The notes under the pieces were generated by a model. That model did no database searches, was not told the DNA's origin, and worked only from the letters and a program-made list of their open reading frames with translations. 39,227 nucleotides of DNA from Comamonadaceae bacterium (GTDB lineage Bacteria > Pseudomonadota > Gammaproteobacteria > Burkholderiales > Burkholderiaceae_C): the NCBI GenBank assembly GCA_947460165.1, contig CANHKH010000001.1, forward strand, positions 1 to 39,227, read 5' to 3'. Shown here one piece after another: positions 31,934 through 39,227 of the stretch (the stretch's first letter is position 1; every line of letters begins with the position of its first letter). A program made the translations under genes and the position numbers.

Positions 31934-32722
31934 ATGGAACTCGGACTGAGCCACAAATGCGTGCTGATCACCGGTGCCTCGCGGGGCATTGGACGGGCTG
32001 CGGCCGAATGCTTTGCAGCAGAAGGCTGTCGCCTTCGCTTGGTCGCGCGCCACCGTGCCCTCTTGGACGCCACCGTGGCGCATTTGGCTGCCCGCTACGG
32101 CGTGGATGTACAAGCCTTGGCCCTGGATTTGCGCGAGCCTGGCAGCGTTGAACAACTCGACCGCCTGTGGGGGCACGAGGTTGATGTGCTGGTCAACAAC
32201 GCCGGTGACATGGCCCATGGCAGCTTGGCGCAGATGGATGCACAAGCTTGGCGCACCGCATGGGACTTGAAGGTCTACGGCACCATAGACTTGAGCCGCC
32301 TGCTGTACGCCCGCATGACAGAGCGCCGCTCGGGCGTGATGGTCAACGTCATTGGCATCTCTGGAGGCGAGATGGTGGTGCCCAGCTACATCGCCGGGAC
32401 GGCTGGCAACGCCGCGCTGGACGCTTTCACCCGTGCGCTGGGGGCCGCCTCACCTGAACACGGCGTTCGGGTGGTGGGTGTGCATCCGGGGCTGGTGGCC
32501 ACAGACCGCCAAATCACGCGCTGGCAGCAGCGCGCGCTCGAGCAGTTGGGCGATGCTCAGCGCTGGCCAGAGCTCACCACCCACCTGCCGTTTGGCCGCA
32601 TGGCCCAGGCCGACGAGGTCGCCAAGGCCATTGTGTTTTTGGCCAGCCCTGCCGCGTCTTACATCTCGGGGACCAGCCTGACCGTTGACGGTGGATTCAG
32701 CCAGCACCATCTGGCGCGCTGA
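31934..32722 (+). CDS. Short-chain dehydrogenase/reductase with altered active-site motif
   Basis: The 262-residue protein has the classical SDR layout: nucleotide-binding TGASRGIGRAAA (about 14-25), NNAG (about 90), a Ser in NVIGISGGE and Tyr in SYIAGTAGNAALDAF, and C-terminal SYISGTSLTVDGG. The catalytic YxxxK is YIAGT here, so the usual Lys is Thr. Such variants may use another reaction or have lost oxidoreductase activity. AGGAA lies eight bases before the ATG. The gene is divergent from the IclR gene and probably belongs to the same catabolic cassette. Confidence 0.88.
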   Translation: MELGLSHKCVLITGASRGIGRAAAECFAAEGCRLRLVARHRALLDATVAHLAARYGVDVQALALDLREPGSVEQLDRLWGHEVDVLVNNAGDMAHGSLAQMDAQAWRTAWDLKVYGTIDLSRLLYARMTERRSGVMVNVIGISGGEMVVPSYIAGTAGNAALDAFTRALGAASPEHGVRVVGVHPGLVATDRQITRWQQRALEQLGDAQRWPELTTHLPFGRMAQADEVAKAIVFLASPAASYISGTSLTVDGGFSQHHLAR

Positions 32723-32752
32723 GCAAAACGCCGCTGTCCGGTCACAGCCGAC

Positions 32753-33673
32753 TCACCCCCGCCTGGGCATGCGCCAAGGCAGCATGGCCTGCACCACCGG
32801 CGAGACCAGCCGGGGCACGTTCAGGGTTTCGTGAAAGCTCTCCACTTCTTGGCCCAGCAGCCGGCTTTTGAGCACCGCGCGTTGGTAAAACGGTGTGTCT
32901 TCCAATTGCTGGACCATGCTCACTGGGCCTTCGCTGCGCATGCGCCTGTGGATGCGCCAGGCGGTTGGGGGCAAGTGCTGATGGTCAGGGGCCTCAAAGG
33001 GTTCTATGCGGCCGTCCTTGAAAAATCGCAGGGCCAACAGGCGTGCTTGTGGTCGGCCGGGGTCCACGTCGTAAAGCACGGCGGTGCTGCCGTCGGGCAG
33101 GGGGGTGCGTGACCAGTCCCATTCGGTGCAGGCGCCGGCCATGGGCTCGTCGCCCTCGTTGGAGTCCAGGTAGGCCTGGCCGCTCCAGCGCTGGCCCGGT
33201 TGCTGCAGGTCCACCTCAATGCGGGCGCTGGGCGCCAGCGGACCCCAGCGGTGCAGCCCGCTGGGGTGCAGCGCCGTGCTGAAGTTGAACAGCTGCTGGG
33301 GGTGGACCTTGATGGTCCCGCGAATGCGGCGGGGCAGGGGCAGGGCGACTTCGTCGATGTCTATCACCAGGGCCTGACCGTCCCAGCGCAGCTGGCTGGG
33401 GCCTATGGTGAATTGCGTTTCATCCCTGTGGCAATGGCGGGCACCGCGCTCGGTCATGGACCAGCGGCGGGCCGAGCGGCTGTACAGCGCCACATTGAGC
33501 GCGCAATGGTTGTCCGGGTTCACGGCCTGACCGCCGCGCAAGGCCCAGGCGTAATAGGGCGAAAACACGCTGCCCACAAAGGCAATGAGGGACAGGCCCC
33601 ACTGGCCGTCGTCGCTCAGCGCATCGACGTACCACCAGAGGTAGCCGCCCGAGGGGACCGCTTGGTCAAAGCG
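32753..33673 (-). CDS. crtC: Carotenoid 1,2-hydratase CrtC (start codon not resolved)
   Basis: CrtC adds water to the psi end group (neurosporene or lycopene to the 1-hydroxy derivative). The conserved part begins at RFDQAVPSGGYLWWYVDALS and includes IAFVGSVFSPYYAWALR, CALNVALYSR, and WSGQAYLDSNEGDEP with ACTEWDWSR. About 306 residues run from 33673 to the stop. No ATG, GTG or TTG lies in frame close upstream: the nearest is TTG at 33817, which would add about 48 residues read out of frame from crtD, and the frame stays open to 34027. The gene overlaps the crtD 3' end by 58 bases in the -1 frame. Confidence 0.85.
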   Translation of the reverse strand, partial: RFDQAVPSGGYLWWYVDALSDDGQWGLSLIAFVGSVFSPYYAWALRGGQAVNPDNHCALNVALYSRSARRWSMTERGARHCHRDETQFTIGPSQLRWDGQALVIDIDEVALPLPRRIRGTIKVHPQQLFNFSTALHPSGLHRWGPLAPSARIEVDLQQPGQRWSGQAYLDSNEGDEPMAGACTEWDWSRTPLPDGSTAVLYDVDPGRPQARLLALRFFKDGRIEPFEAPDHQHLPPTAWRIHRRMRSEGPVSMVQQLEDTPFYQRAVLKSRLLGQEVESFHETLNVPRLVSPVVQAMLPWRMPRRG

Positions 33674-35154
33674 GGGCTGGCCAGCAGGGCCGCGGCCGCC
33701 TGCTGCCCCGACATGGCCGCCATGGGCACCCCCGGCCCCGGGTGCACGCTGCCCCCCGCCAGAAACAGGCCCTGCACCGGTGTGCTCGCGCCCGGTCGCT
33801 CGAAGGCCGACATCCAACCGTGGGTCGCTTGACCATACAGCGCCCCCCCCGTGGCTGGAAAGCGCTGGTGAAAGTCCCGAGGGTCGGTGCGCAGGTGCGA
33901 CTGCGGCTGCAAAGACAACTTCAGGCCGCAGCGGGCCACCATTGAAAAGCTTGTTTGCTCGCATAGGTCCAGGGCTTGTGAGGTGAGGGTGGAGCCGTCG
34001 CCCACTGCCGGGGCATTGACCAGGCACAGCAGGCGCTCAGGCTGGCCCGCGGCCACGCTGGTGCCTGCCCCCCGGTCTTGGGCGCAGATGTAGACCGTGG
34101 GCCGTCTAGGCAGGCGCTGGTCCGCAAAAATATCTTTGAATTCGCTGGCGTAATCGCTGGTGAAAAACACGTTGTGCCGGTCCAGCGCCACGCCTTGGGT
34201 GGGTGTGTGCATGGACCAAGTGACGGCCGACAGCGAGCGCGGGCTGGCTTTGCGGGCTGCGGCCGCACGGGCCTGGGGGCCGAGCAAGCCCTGCCGCAAG
34301 GCCGCCACGTCGCCATTGAAGACCACGCTGTCAGCAGGCAACTCTTGGCCATTGGCCAAGCGCACGCCGCACACCTGCTGGCCGCGCACCACAATGTCTT
34401 GGCAGGCTTGGCCGTACTGGAAGACGGCGCCGCGCGCTTGCGCCAGCCGCTCAAGACATTGCGCCAGCGCATGCATGCCGCCGTGCACAGACCACACGCC
34501 ATTGAGCTCGACCTGGGCAATCAGCATCAGCGTGGCAGGCGCCTGCCAGGGCGAAGAACCACAGTAGGTCGCGTAGCGGCCAAAGAGCTGCTGCAAGCGA
34601 GGGTCTTTGAAGTGCTGCCCCAGGCTGTGCCACAGGCTGCGAAAAGGCCCCAGCTCGGTGAGCACGCCCAGGCCCCGGGCGCCCAAGCGCGAGGGCATGC
34701 CCATCAGCGTGGGGGCGGTGGAGCGGATGAAAGGGCCTTCAAGCGCCTCGTAAACGCGCTTGGCCGTGGCGCAAAAACCAGCAAATCGGTCGGCCTCGGC
34801 CGGGCTTGAGAATTCGCGCACGGCCGCAATCGACTGGGCCAGGTCGGCGTGCAGGTCCAGGCGCGAGCCGTCTTCCCAAAAATGCCGCGCCAAAATGGGC
34901 AGAGGGCTGATCTGCAGCTCGCTTTCCAGCGCCGTGCCCACCGATTCAAAAATCTGGTCAAAGACCCAGCGCATGGTGAACACCGTGGGGCCACTGTCAA
35001 TGGCAGCGCCCCCCACATGGCGTTGGTGGACTTTGCCGCCCGGGCTGAGGCCCGCTTCGACCACGGTCACATCCAGGCCTTGGTGGGCCAATTGCAGCGC
35101 ACTGACCAGCCCGCCCATGCCCGCACCCACCACCACCACGCGGTGAGTGCTCAT
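33616..35154 (-). CDS. crtD: Methoxyneurosporene (hydroxyneurosporene) dehydrogenase CrtD
   Basis: CrtD is a CrtI-related FAD enzyme that introduces the C3,4 double bond in 1-hydroxy (or methoxy) carotenoids. The 512-residue protein starts HRVVVVGAGMGGLVSALQLA, has EAGLSPGGKVHQRHVGGAAI and IDSGPTVFTMRWVFDQIFE, and ends with GLFLAGGSVHPGPGVPMAAM. The ATG at 35154 overlaps the crtA stop by 4 bases. The last 17 or so codons after LLASP are Arg/Ser/Thr-rich and lie over the crtC N-terminal coding sequence, so they may be an overlap artefact rather than a functional tail. Confidence 0.93.
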   Translation of the reverse strand: MSTHRVVVVGAGMGGLVSALQLAHQGLDVTVVEAGLSPGGKVHQRHVGGAAIDSGPTVFTMRWVFDQIFESVGTALESELQISPLPILARHFWEDGSRLDLHADLAQSIAAVREFSSPAEADRFAGFCATAKRVYEALEGPFIRSTAPTLMGMPSRLGARGLGVLTELGPFRSLWHSLGQHFKDPRLQQLFGRYATYCGSSPWQAPATLMLIAQVELNGVWSVHGGMHALAQCLERLAQARGAVFQYGQACQDIVVRGQQVCGVRLANGQELPADSVVFNGDVAALRQGLLGPQARAAAARKASPRSLSAVTWSMHTPTQGVALDRHNVFFTSDYASEFKDIFADQRLPRRPTVYICAQDRGAGTSVAAGQPERLLCLVNAPAVGDGSTLTSQALDLCEQTSFSMVARCGLKLSLQPQSHLRTDPRDFHQRFPATGGALYGQATHGWMSAFERPGASTPVQGLFLAGGSVHPGPGVPMAAMSGQQAAAALLASPALTKRSPRAATSGGTSMR

Positions 35155-35912
35155 GGTGTCAACGAAACGCCCGGCTGCCCGGGTTGCTGCCACAGACCTT
35201 CTTGCTGCATCACGCGCATGCGCACAAACAAAGACTCTGCAAAAAAATCGTTTTTATAGGCAGCTTCCAGCGCTGTTTGGTGCGCGCCGCCGTGGGCATA
35301 GGCGAGCATGGAGGGCGTGTTTTGCCACAGGCTGAAGGTGCATTGGCGCAGCAGTGGGGCCTCGCCCAGGCCTATGGCCAGGGTGCAGCCTGGTGCATTT
35401 TCTAAATCGGTTTGGGCCGACGGTGCAAAGCGCCAAAATGCCATGGCCTTGGCCGGTCGAATGCTGGCCCGCGTGATCACGGCCAGCGGGCCTTGGCCGC
35501 TGCTGTCGAGCTTGTTCTCAAAGTCAAGGAGGCTGCGGCTGGGCGTGTTGCCCCAGAGGTGGCCGTCCCAGGCCCCACGGGCTGAATCCACACACATGAG
35601 GCCGGCCCAAAATTGGCGCGCCCGCTCCTTGTAGGCCTCGATCTGCGGTCCCTGCAAAAAAGCCTGGGCGCTGGCGGCGTCGTCAAACACCGTGATCAGT
35701 CCCTGGTGAGAGGCGCTGGGTCGTATGCTGAAACCGCCTTGGTGACCGCTGCCCATGACCTTCGCAAAGCGCAGGCCAGGCACCTGCTGCAAGCTGGCCT
35801 GACCCTGGGCCAATCGCAGCCAACCCCAGCCTTTGTGCTTGGGCAGGTACTCCACCAACAGCACCACCACCACCCCCTGAATGGTCGATGGACCGGTGTC
35901 GTTGGAGGGCAT
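35151..35912 (-). CDS. crtA: Spheroidene monooxygenase CrtA
   Basis: CrtA is a heme-dependent monooxygenase that adds the C2 keto group to spheroidene or spirilloxanthin-type carotenoids in the presence of oxygen. The 253-residue product shows the family features FAKVMGSGHQGGFSIRPSAS, LITVFDDAASAQAFL, VITRASIRPAKAMAFWRF and YKNDFFAESLFVRMRV. ATG 35912 is used; a TTG at 35963 and a GTG at 35945 are alternatives, and none has a strong ribosome site. It lies between pufC and crtD, as expected from the Rubrivivax-type order. Confidence 0.92.
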   Translation of the reverse strand: MPSNDTGPSTIQGVVVVLLVEYLPKHKGWGWLRLAQGQASLQQVPGLRFAKVMGSGHQGGFSIRPSASHQGLITVFDDAASAQAFLQGPQIEAYKERARQFWAGLMCVDSARGAWDGHLWGNTPSRSLLDFENKLDSSGQGPLAVITRASIRPAKAMAFWRFAPSAQTDLENAPGCTLAIGLGEAPLLRQCTFSLWQNTPSMLAYAHGGAHQTALEAAYKNDFFAESLFVRMRVMQQEGLWQQPGQPGVSLTP

Positions 35913-35973
35913 GGGGGTGACGGGCCGTTGGACCTGGGCCTGCACCAGGCCGCTCAGGTCCAAGGCAGCCGTT

Positions 35974-37068
35974 TTATTTTTTAGCGTTTGCAGGGAGTGC
36001 CACCGCGACTTTGGCCACGTCCGTGTCCGTCAGTGCCGCCTTGGTATCGGCCCGCTTGCGGCCAAGTTCAGGGTGGTCTTTGAGCATGGCCGCGCCGTTC
36101 AGGGGCTTGTAGGCGCCTTGGTGGCAGGTGGCGCAGTTGAGCTTGGCCACATCGCCCAGTTCACCCTTGCGGTGGGCTGGGAAGGTGGGGGTCAGGGGCT
36201 CGAGGTACTCCAGGTTCAGCTCGCGCGCCATGCGGATGCCGTGCCAGGCGGTCACGCGCTGTGGAGGGCCGCCCTCCCAGGTCGAAAAAGACCGGGAGTT
36301 GTGGCAATAGGTGCAGCTCACGCCCAGGGACTGCGACATGTGCGTCATCAGCCCATAGGTCCACTCGGCCTGCTTGGTCGATTGGCGGTTGCCGCTGGGC
36401 AAGGCCGTGGTGCCATTGACACGGATGTTTTGGGCTTCGAGCAAGAAAGGGGTGAAGGGGTCGTTGGGCAAGGAAGACAGGTTGACCACCGGGGCAGGGT
36501 GGTTTTGGCCTGCTTTGTCACCCATGAAGTTGCTGCCATAAGGCTGCTCGCCGGACTTGAACCACACAGCCTGCGGCACGGGTTGGCCGCGGTGGCAGGT
36601 GTAGCAGGTCACGCCGGTGTCGGCCACGTGGCTTTTCCAGTCGGTGTTGATGTGCTGGGTCATCTCCACCATGCGGCGGGCCACCACCTTGGTGTATTTG
36701 CCGTCGTCGGCAAAATTGGCCGCGTTGTGGCAATAGGTGCAACCCTGTTCAGGTGCGATCCAGCTGGTCATGGAGACCATCAGGCGGTTGAACTCGCCCA
36801 CGCTGAGGTCGCCCAGCACTTTGACGTTTTGGTACACCTGCCCGGCCTTGGGGCCTTCAGTCGAAGCGGCGGCTTGCGCCACAGGTGGCTGATTGAGGGC
36901 TGTTTTTTCTTCGAGCAAGCGAGGGTTGTACACCTGCGCCATGCCCGTGCCCCGAAAGCCGTGCTGCACGCTGTCAATGGGCGGGCGCTCACAGGCCGAC
37001 AGCAGCAGCAATCCCGCCAAGCCAGTCAGCTGCAGACCGCGTGCCATCCAATTAGAGAGTTGCTTCAT
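35974..37068 (-). CDS. pufC: Reaction-centre tetraheme cytochrome c subunit
   Basis: PufC is the periplasmic lipoprotein cytochrome that re-reduces the special pair. The 364-residue protein has a lipobox LLSAC (Cys26) after a hydrophobic signal, and four CxxCH heme sites: CTYCH (about 110), CYTCH (155), CTYCH (252) and CATCH (312). The C-terminal tail is Lys/Ala-rich. The donor is likely the HiPIP encoded at 4214-4522. The ATG overlaps the pufM stop by 4 bases. Confidence 0.97.
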   Translation of the reverse strand: MKQLSNWMARGLQLTGLAGLLLLSACERPPIDSVQHGFRGTGMAQVYNPRLLEEKTALNQPPVAQAAASTEGPKAGQVYQNVKVLGDLSVGEFNRLMVSMTSWIAPEQGCTYCHNAANFADDGKYTKVVARRMVEMTQHINTDWKSHVADTGVTCYTCHRGQPVPQAVWFKSGEQPYGSNFMGDKAGQNHPAPVVNLSSLPNDPFTPFLLEAQNIRVNGTTALPSGNRQSTKQAEWTYGLMTHMSQSLGVSCTYCHNSRSFSTWEGGPPQRVTAWHGIRMARELNLEYLEPLTPTFPAHRKGELGDVAKLNCATCHQGAYKPLNGAAMLKDHPELGRKRADTKAALTDTDVAKVAVALPANAKK

Positions 37069-38045
37069 GGTTTGGCTCCTTGGCTCAGTGCGGGGTCCAT
37101 CACGGCCGGGAAGACCTCAGGGTAAGGGGGTGCGACGCCATGTTTGATGGCCCACAGGTACCAGTTGTCCACCACGGTGCCGGTCAGCAAAATGCCTATG
37201 CCGCCTGTCAGTGGGCACAGCACCGCAAACCACCAGGCCCAGCGGTGAATCGATTCCATGGTGGCATTGAAGCCCATGGTCCAGCGCCAAAAGAGGGCTG
37301 CGCGCTCCGAGGCCGTGCCACGGTCCACGATCTGCTCAATCTCGCGCTCGCCGCCAAACTGGCTGACCGCCAAGATGGTCGCGCCGTGCATGGCAAACAG
37401 CAAGGTGGCGCCGTACAAAAAGGCAATCGACAGCGCATGGAAAGGGTTGTAGAACAGGTTGCCATAGCGCAGCGAGAAAGCCGCCGTCCAGTCCAGGTGC
37501 GGGAAGATGCCAAATGGCACAGCCTCACCCCATGAGCCCATGAGCACTGGGCGAATCAGGCCCAGCACCAAGTACAGCCAAATCGCCGCCGCAAAAGCCC
37601 ATGCCACATGGGTGCCCATGCCCAACTCTCTGGCCCGCCGGTAGGTGCGCACCCACCACAGCAAGATAGAGATGGTCAGAAACAAGCCTGCAATTTGCCA
37701 CCAACCGCCTTGGTTGAGTGGCGCCAGCCCCAAGCCATTGCCCGGGGCCGGTGGCTCCAGGGCCAGCCAAAACAGTTGGCGGATGAACTGGATCGGGTCG
37801 TAGTTGACCGAGGCCAGCATGTTCATGCCAATGATGTTGAAGGCCAGCGTGCCAAAAATCAGCGAGGCCAGGCCCAAGCCGCCCAAGTAGATGGGACCGA
37901 TCTGTGCATTGCCGAGCTTGCCCAACAGGTAGGACAGGCCAGGCTTGTCGCCGGTGCGCGGGCTGTTGCCGTGGCCGAGTGGCACGCCGTGGTGCAGCGG
38001 GCCTGTGGCCTGCACCACCGTGAATAGGTTTTCGTATTGAGCCAT
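37065..38045 (-). CDS. pufM: Photosynthetic reaction centre M subunit
   Basis: The 326-residue M subunit shows the five-helix reaction-centre core. Visible signatures include PVLMGSWGEAVPFGIFPHLD, the special-pair His in FYNPFHALSIAFLYG, and the iron-binding region LFAMHGATILAVSQFGGERE. The quinone-site helix FWRWTMGFNATMESIHRWAW and GTVVDNWYLWAIKHG follow. It follows pufL by 15 bases and overlaps pufC by 4 bases. Confidence 0.98.
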   Translation of the reverse strand: MAQYENLFTVVQATGPLHHGVPLGHGNSPRTGDKPGLSYLLGKLGNAQIGPIYLGGLGLASLIFGTLAFNIIGMNMLASVNYDPIQFIRQLFWLALEPPAPGNGLGLAPLNQGGWWQIAGLFLTISILLWWVRTYRRARELGMGTHVAWAFAAAIWLYLVLGLIRPVLMGSWGEAVPFGIFPHLDWTAAFSLRYGNLFYNPFHALSIAFLYGATLLFAMHGATILAVSQFGGEREIEQIVDRGTASERAALFWRWTMGFNATMESIHRWAWWFAVLCPLTGGIGILLTGTVVDNWYLWAIKHGVAPPYPEVFPAVMDPALSQGAKP

Positions 38046-38060
38046 GTTGTTTGCTCCGTC

Positions 38061-38900
38061 TTATTTGAGAGGCCACTGCGCCCAGATAGGCATGTTCAGC
38101 CACCAGCCCCACCACTCGGGCCAACCACGGCTCCAGAAGGGGCCGCTGATCACGATGCACAGCGCACTGAAGAGCACTGCCGCCAAGGCCAGGAACAGGC
38201 CTACCCGGTGAATGCCCAGGGTGCCTACCGAGTAGCCAATGATGTCGCGGAAAAAGGTGTCTTCATGCTCGGGGGTCTTGACCACTTGGCCCGCGCCGGG
38301 GTTGGTGGCCGACAGCACCAGCGCGCCGTGCAGCGACAAGGCCAGCACGGTGGCAAAGAAAAAGCTCACCGCGATCATGTGCGCCGGGTTGTAGTGAAAG
38401 TGCAGGTACTGATAACCCACGTTGGAGACCCAGTCCAGGTGGCTGAAGATGCCATAAGGAAAGCCATGGCCCCAGGCGCCCATGAGCACAGGGCGTATCA
38501 CCACCAGCGTGACGTAGGCAAAGATGGCCACACCAAAGGCAGCAGGCACGTGGTAGCCCATGCCCAGCTTTCGGCAAATTTCCACCTCACGCATCATCCA
38601 CGACACAAAAGCGCCTATGGCGCAGACCGTGATGAACTGCCACAGGCCACCTTCCATCATGGGCGCCAGGCTCAGTCCATAGGACAAATCGGGCGGCGCG
38701 ATGTTGATCTGCCAGAGGTTCCAGGTCGGCCCCTGTGAGGCGCCCCAGAGGATCAGGGCTGTGCCCAACAGCGCGAAGAACGCGGTGGTGACACCAAAAA
38801 AGCCCACGTAAAAGGGACCCAACCAAAAATCGAACAAATCACCGCCAAGGAGGGTCCCGCCCCGGACTCGGTATTTTTTCTCAAAGCTGAGCATCGCCAT
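38061..38900 (-). CDS. pufL: Photosynthetic reaction centre L subunit
   Basis: The 279-residue L subunit starts with MLSFEKKYRVRGGTLLGGDL and contains FWLGPFYVGFFG and MREVEICRKLGMGYH. FSHLDWVSNVGYQYLHFHYN carries the accessory and H-bonding His, NPAHMIAVSFFF the special-pair His, and LSLHGALVLS an iron-ligand His. A strong AGGAG ribosome site lies nine bases before the ATG. It is separated from pufA by 144 bases that contain two hairpins. Confidence 0.98.
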   Translation of the reverse strand: MAMLSFEKKYRVRGGTLLGGDLFDFWLGPFYVGFFGVTTAFFALLGTALILWGASQGPTWNLWQINIAPPDLSYGLSLAPMMEGGLWQFITVCAIGAFVSWMMREVEICRKLGMGYHVPAAFGVAIFAYVTLVVIRPVLMGAWGHGFPYGIFSHLDWVSNVGYQYLHFHYNPAHMIAVSFFFATVLALSLHGALVLSATNPGAGQVVKTPEHEDTFFRDIIGYSVGTLGIHRVGLFLALAAVLFSALCIVISGPFWSRGWPEWWGWWLNMPIWAQWPLK

Positions 38901-38955
38901 GATGAAGCTCTCCTGTCAATGCGGTGTTGAACGCCGTATTCAATAAATTCGGGGT

Positions 38956-38979
38956 TCCAGCCAAGTTGCCAAGGCTGGA
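38956..38979 (-). repeat. pufA-pufL intercistronic hairpin 2
   Basis: TCCAGCC (38956-38962) pairs with GGCTGGA (38973-38979) across a 10-base loop. It lies on the pufL side of the larger hairpin and may block 3'-5' decay of the pufBA message after processing. Confidence 0.5.
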
Positions 38980-38995
38980 TCCAGGGTGGGCAGGT

Positions 38996-39024
38996 GGTGC
39001 GCCAGCTCTCAAGCCTGGCGCACC
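38996..39024 (-). repeat. pufA-pufL intercistronic hairpin 1
   Basis: GGTGCGCCAG (38996-39005) and CTGGCGCACC (39015-39024) form a perfect 10-bp stem with a 9-base loop, 20 bases after the pufA stop. No T tract follows on the minus strand. In purple bacteria a hairpin at this place stabilises pufBA RNA and lowers pufLMC relative to LH1 genes. Confidence 0.75.
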
Positions 39025-39044
39025 GTCTGCTCCGTGCCTGAAGC

Positions 39045-39227
39045 TCAGGACTTTGTCGCCGGGGTGGCGGCTGGCATGGGCGCGTTTTGCGCCGTTGCCG
39101 CTGACTTCTTGGGGCCGTCGAGCCAGTTGAACTTGTTGGTGCTCAGCAAGATGAGGTGAATCATCGCTGCCAGCGCAAACAGGAACACGCCCTGCACCAC
39201 CATCGCACGAAGGGGGTCGTAAAGTCG
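39045..39227 (-). CDS. pufA: Light-harvesting 1 alpha subunit, C-terminal part (runs off the right edge)
   Basis: On the minus strand 60 codons are visible before the TGA at 39045-39047. The peptide has RLYDPLRAMVVQGVFLFALA, the membrane helix with AAMIHLILLSTNKFNWLDG (His is the BChl ligand, about 25 residues before the end of the conserved core), and an Ala/Pro/Thr-rich tail. This is the LH1 alpha pattern. The start lies beyond the window, with pufB expected further out. Confidence 0.95.
   Translation of the reverse strand, partial: RLYDPLRAMVVQGVFLFALAAMIHLILLSTNKFNWLDGPKKSAATAQNAPMPAATPATKS

Noticed and set aside
33616..34027. N-terminal extension of CrtC reading back to 34027
   Set aside because: This stretch is crtD read in another frame, Gly/Ala/Pro-rich and unlike any CrtC N terminus; only the part from about 33673 matches the family.
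37065..38045. Apparent loss of a special-pair His in PufM (SLRYGN where Rhodobacter has SLVHGN)
   Set aside because: The special-pair ligand is the His of NPFH a few residues later, which is present; RYGN is the normal form in other purple bacteria such as Blastochloris.
1..39227. tRNA/rRNA genes, insertion sequences, CRISPR arrays or att sites
   Set aside because: I looked for transposase-like proteins, direct-repeat arrays and tRNA-like cloverleafs and saw none, including at the borders of the PrpD-Bug-IclR-SDR cassette.

Overview
This window is most of a purple-bacterial photosynthesis gene cluster (PGC), almost certainly from a betaproteobacterium of the order Burkholderiales (Rubrivivax / Rhodoferax / Limnohabitans-like). 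The signs are high G+C, an AcsF oxygen-dependent cyclase, a tetraheme PufC next to a HiPIP electron carrier, a CrtA/CrtD/CrtC spheroidene-type carotenoid branch, and Burkholderiales-type flanking genes (a DUF3422 protein, a Bug-family binding protein). I assigned the genus group from gene content and order, not from a database search.

Left flank (1-4.9 kb): the 5' end of a DEAD-box helicase gene, a small Cys-rich protein, a conserved hypothetical protein, a DUF3422 membrane protein, a tiny membrane protein, a Tat-type alpha/beta-hydrolase-like protein with an altered active site, and a HiPIP gene (electron donor to the reaction-centre cytochrome) with its own promoter and a strong terminator.

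Minus-strand block (4.6-11.0 kb): ppaA/aerR and ppsR (B12-binding and redox PAS-type photosynthesis regulators), then bchG, a PucC-like transporter gene, bchP and a 94-codon membrane protein gene, which form a tightly overlapped operon. bchG has a PpsR-type TGT-N12-ACA site over its -35 box.

Plus-strand superoperon (11.3-28.2 kb): bchF-bchN-bchB-bchH-bchL-bchM-lhaA-puhA-puhB-puhC-acsF-puhE-crtI-crtB. Many genes overlap by 4 bases, and the operon is driven from a divergent ppaA/bchF control region with two abutting PpsR-like sites. It covers Mg insertion (H subunit only), methylation, cyclase, dark protochlorophyllide reduction, C3-vinyl hydration, the H subunit and its assembly factors, and the first two C40 carotenoid steps.

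A four-gene cassette with no evident photosynthetic role (28.5-32.7 kb) then interrupts the cluster: an MmgE/PrpD-family protein, a Bug/TctC-type periplasmic binding protein, an IclR-family regulator and an SDR with an altered catalytic motif. It has its own promoter and a 9-bp-armed palindrome that looks like an operator.

Right block, minus strand (32.7-39.2 kb): pufA(partial)-pufL-pufM-pufC-crtA-crtD-crtC, reading in from the right edge. crtC has no visible start codon next to its conserved N terminus and overlaps the end of crtD. pufB and bchCXYZ would be expected beyond the right edge. bchI, bchD, crtE and crtF are not in the window.
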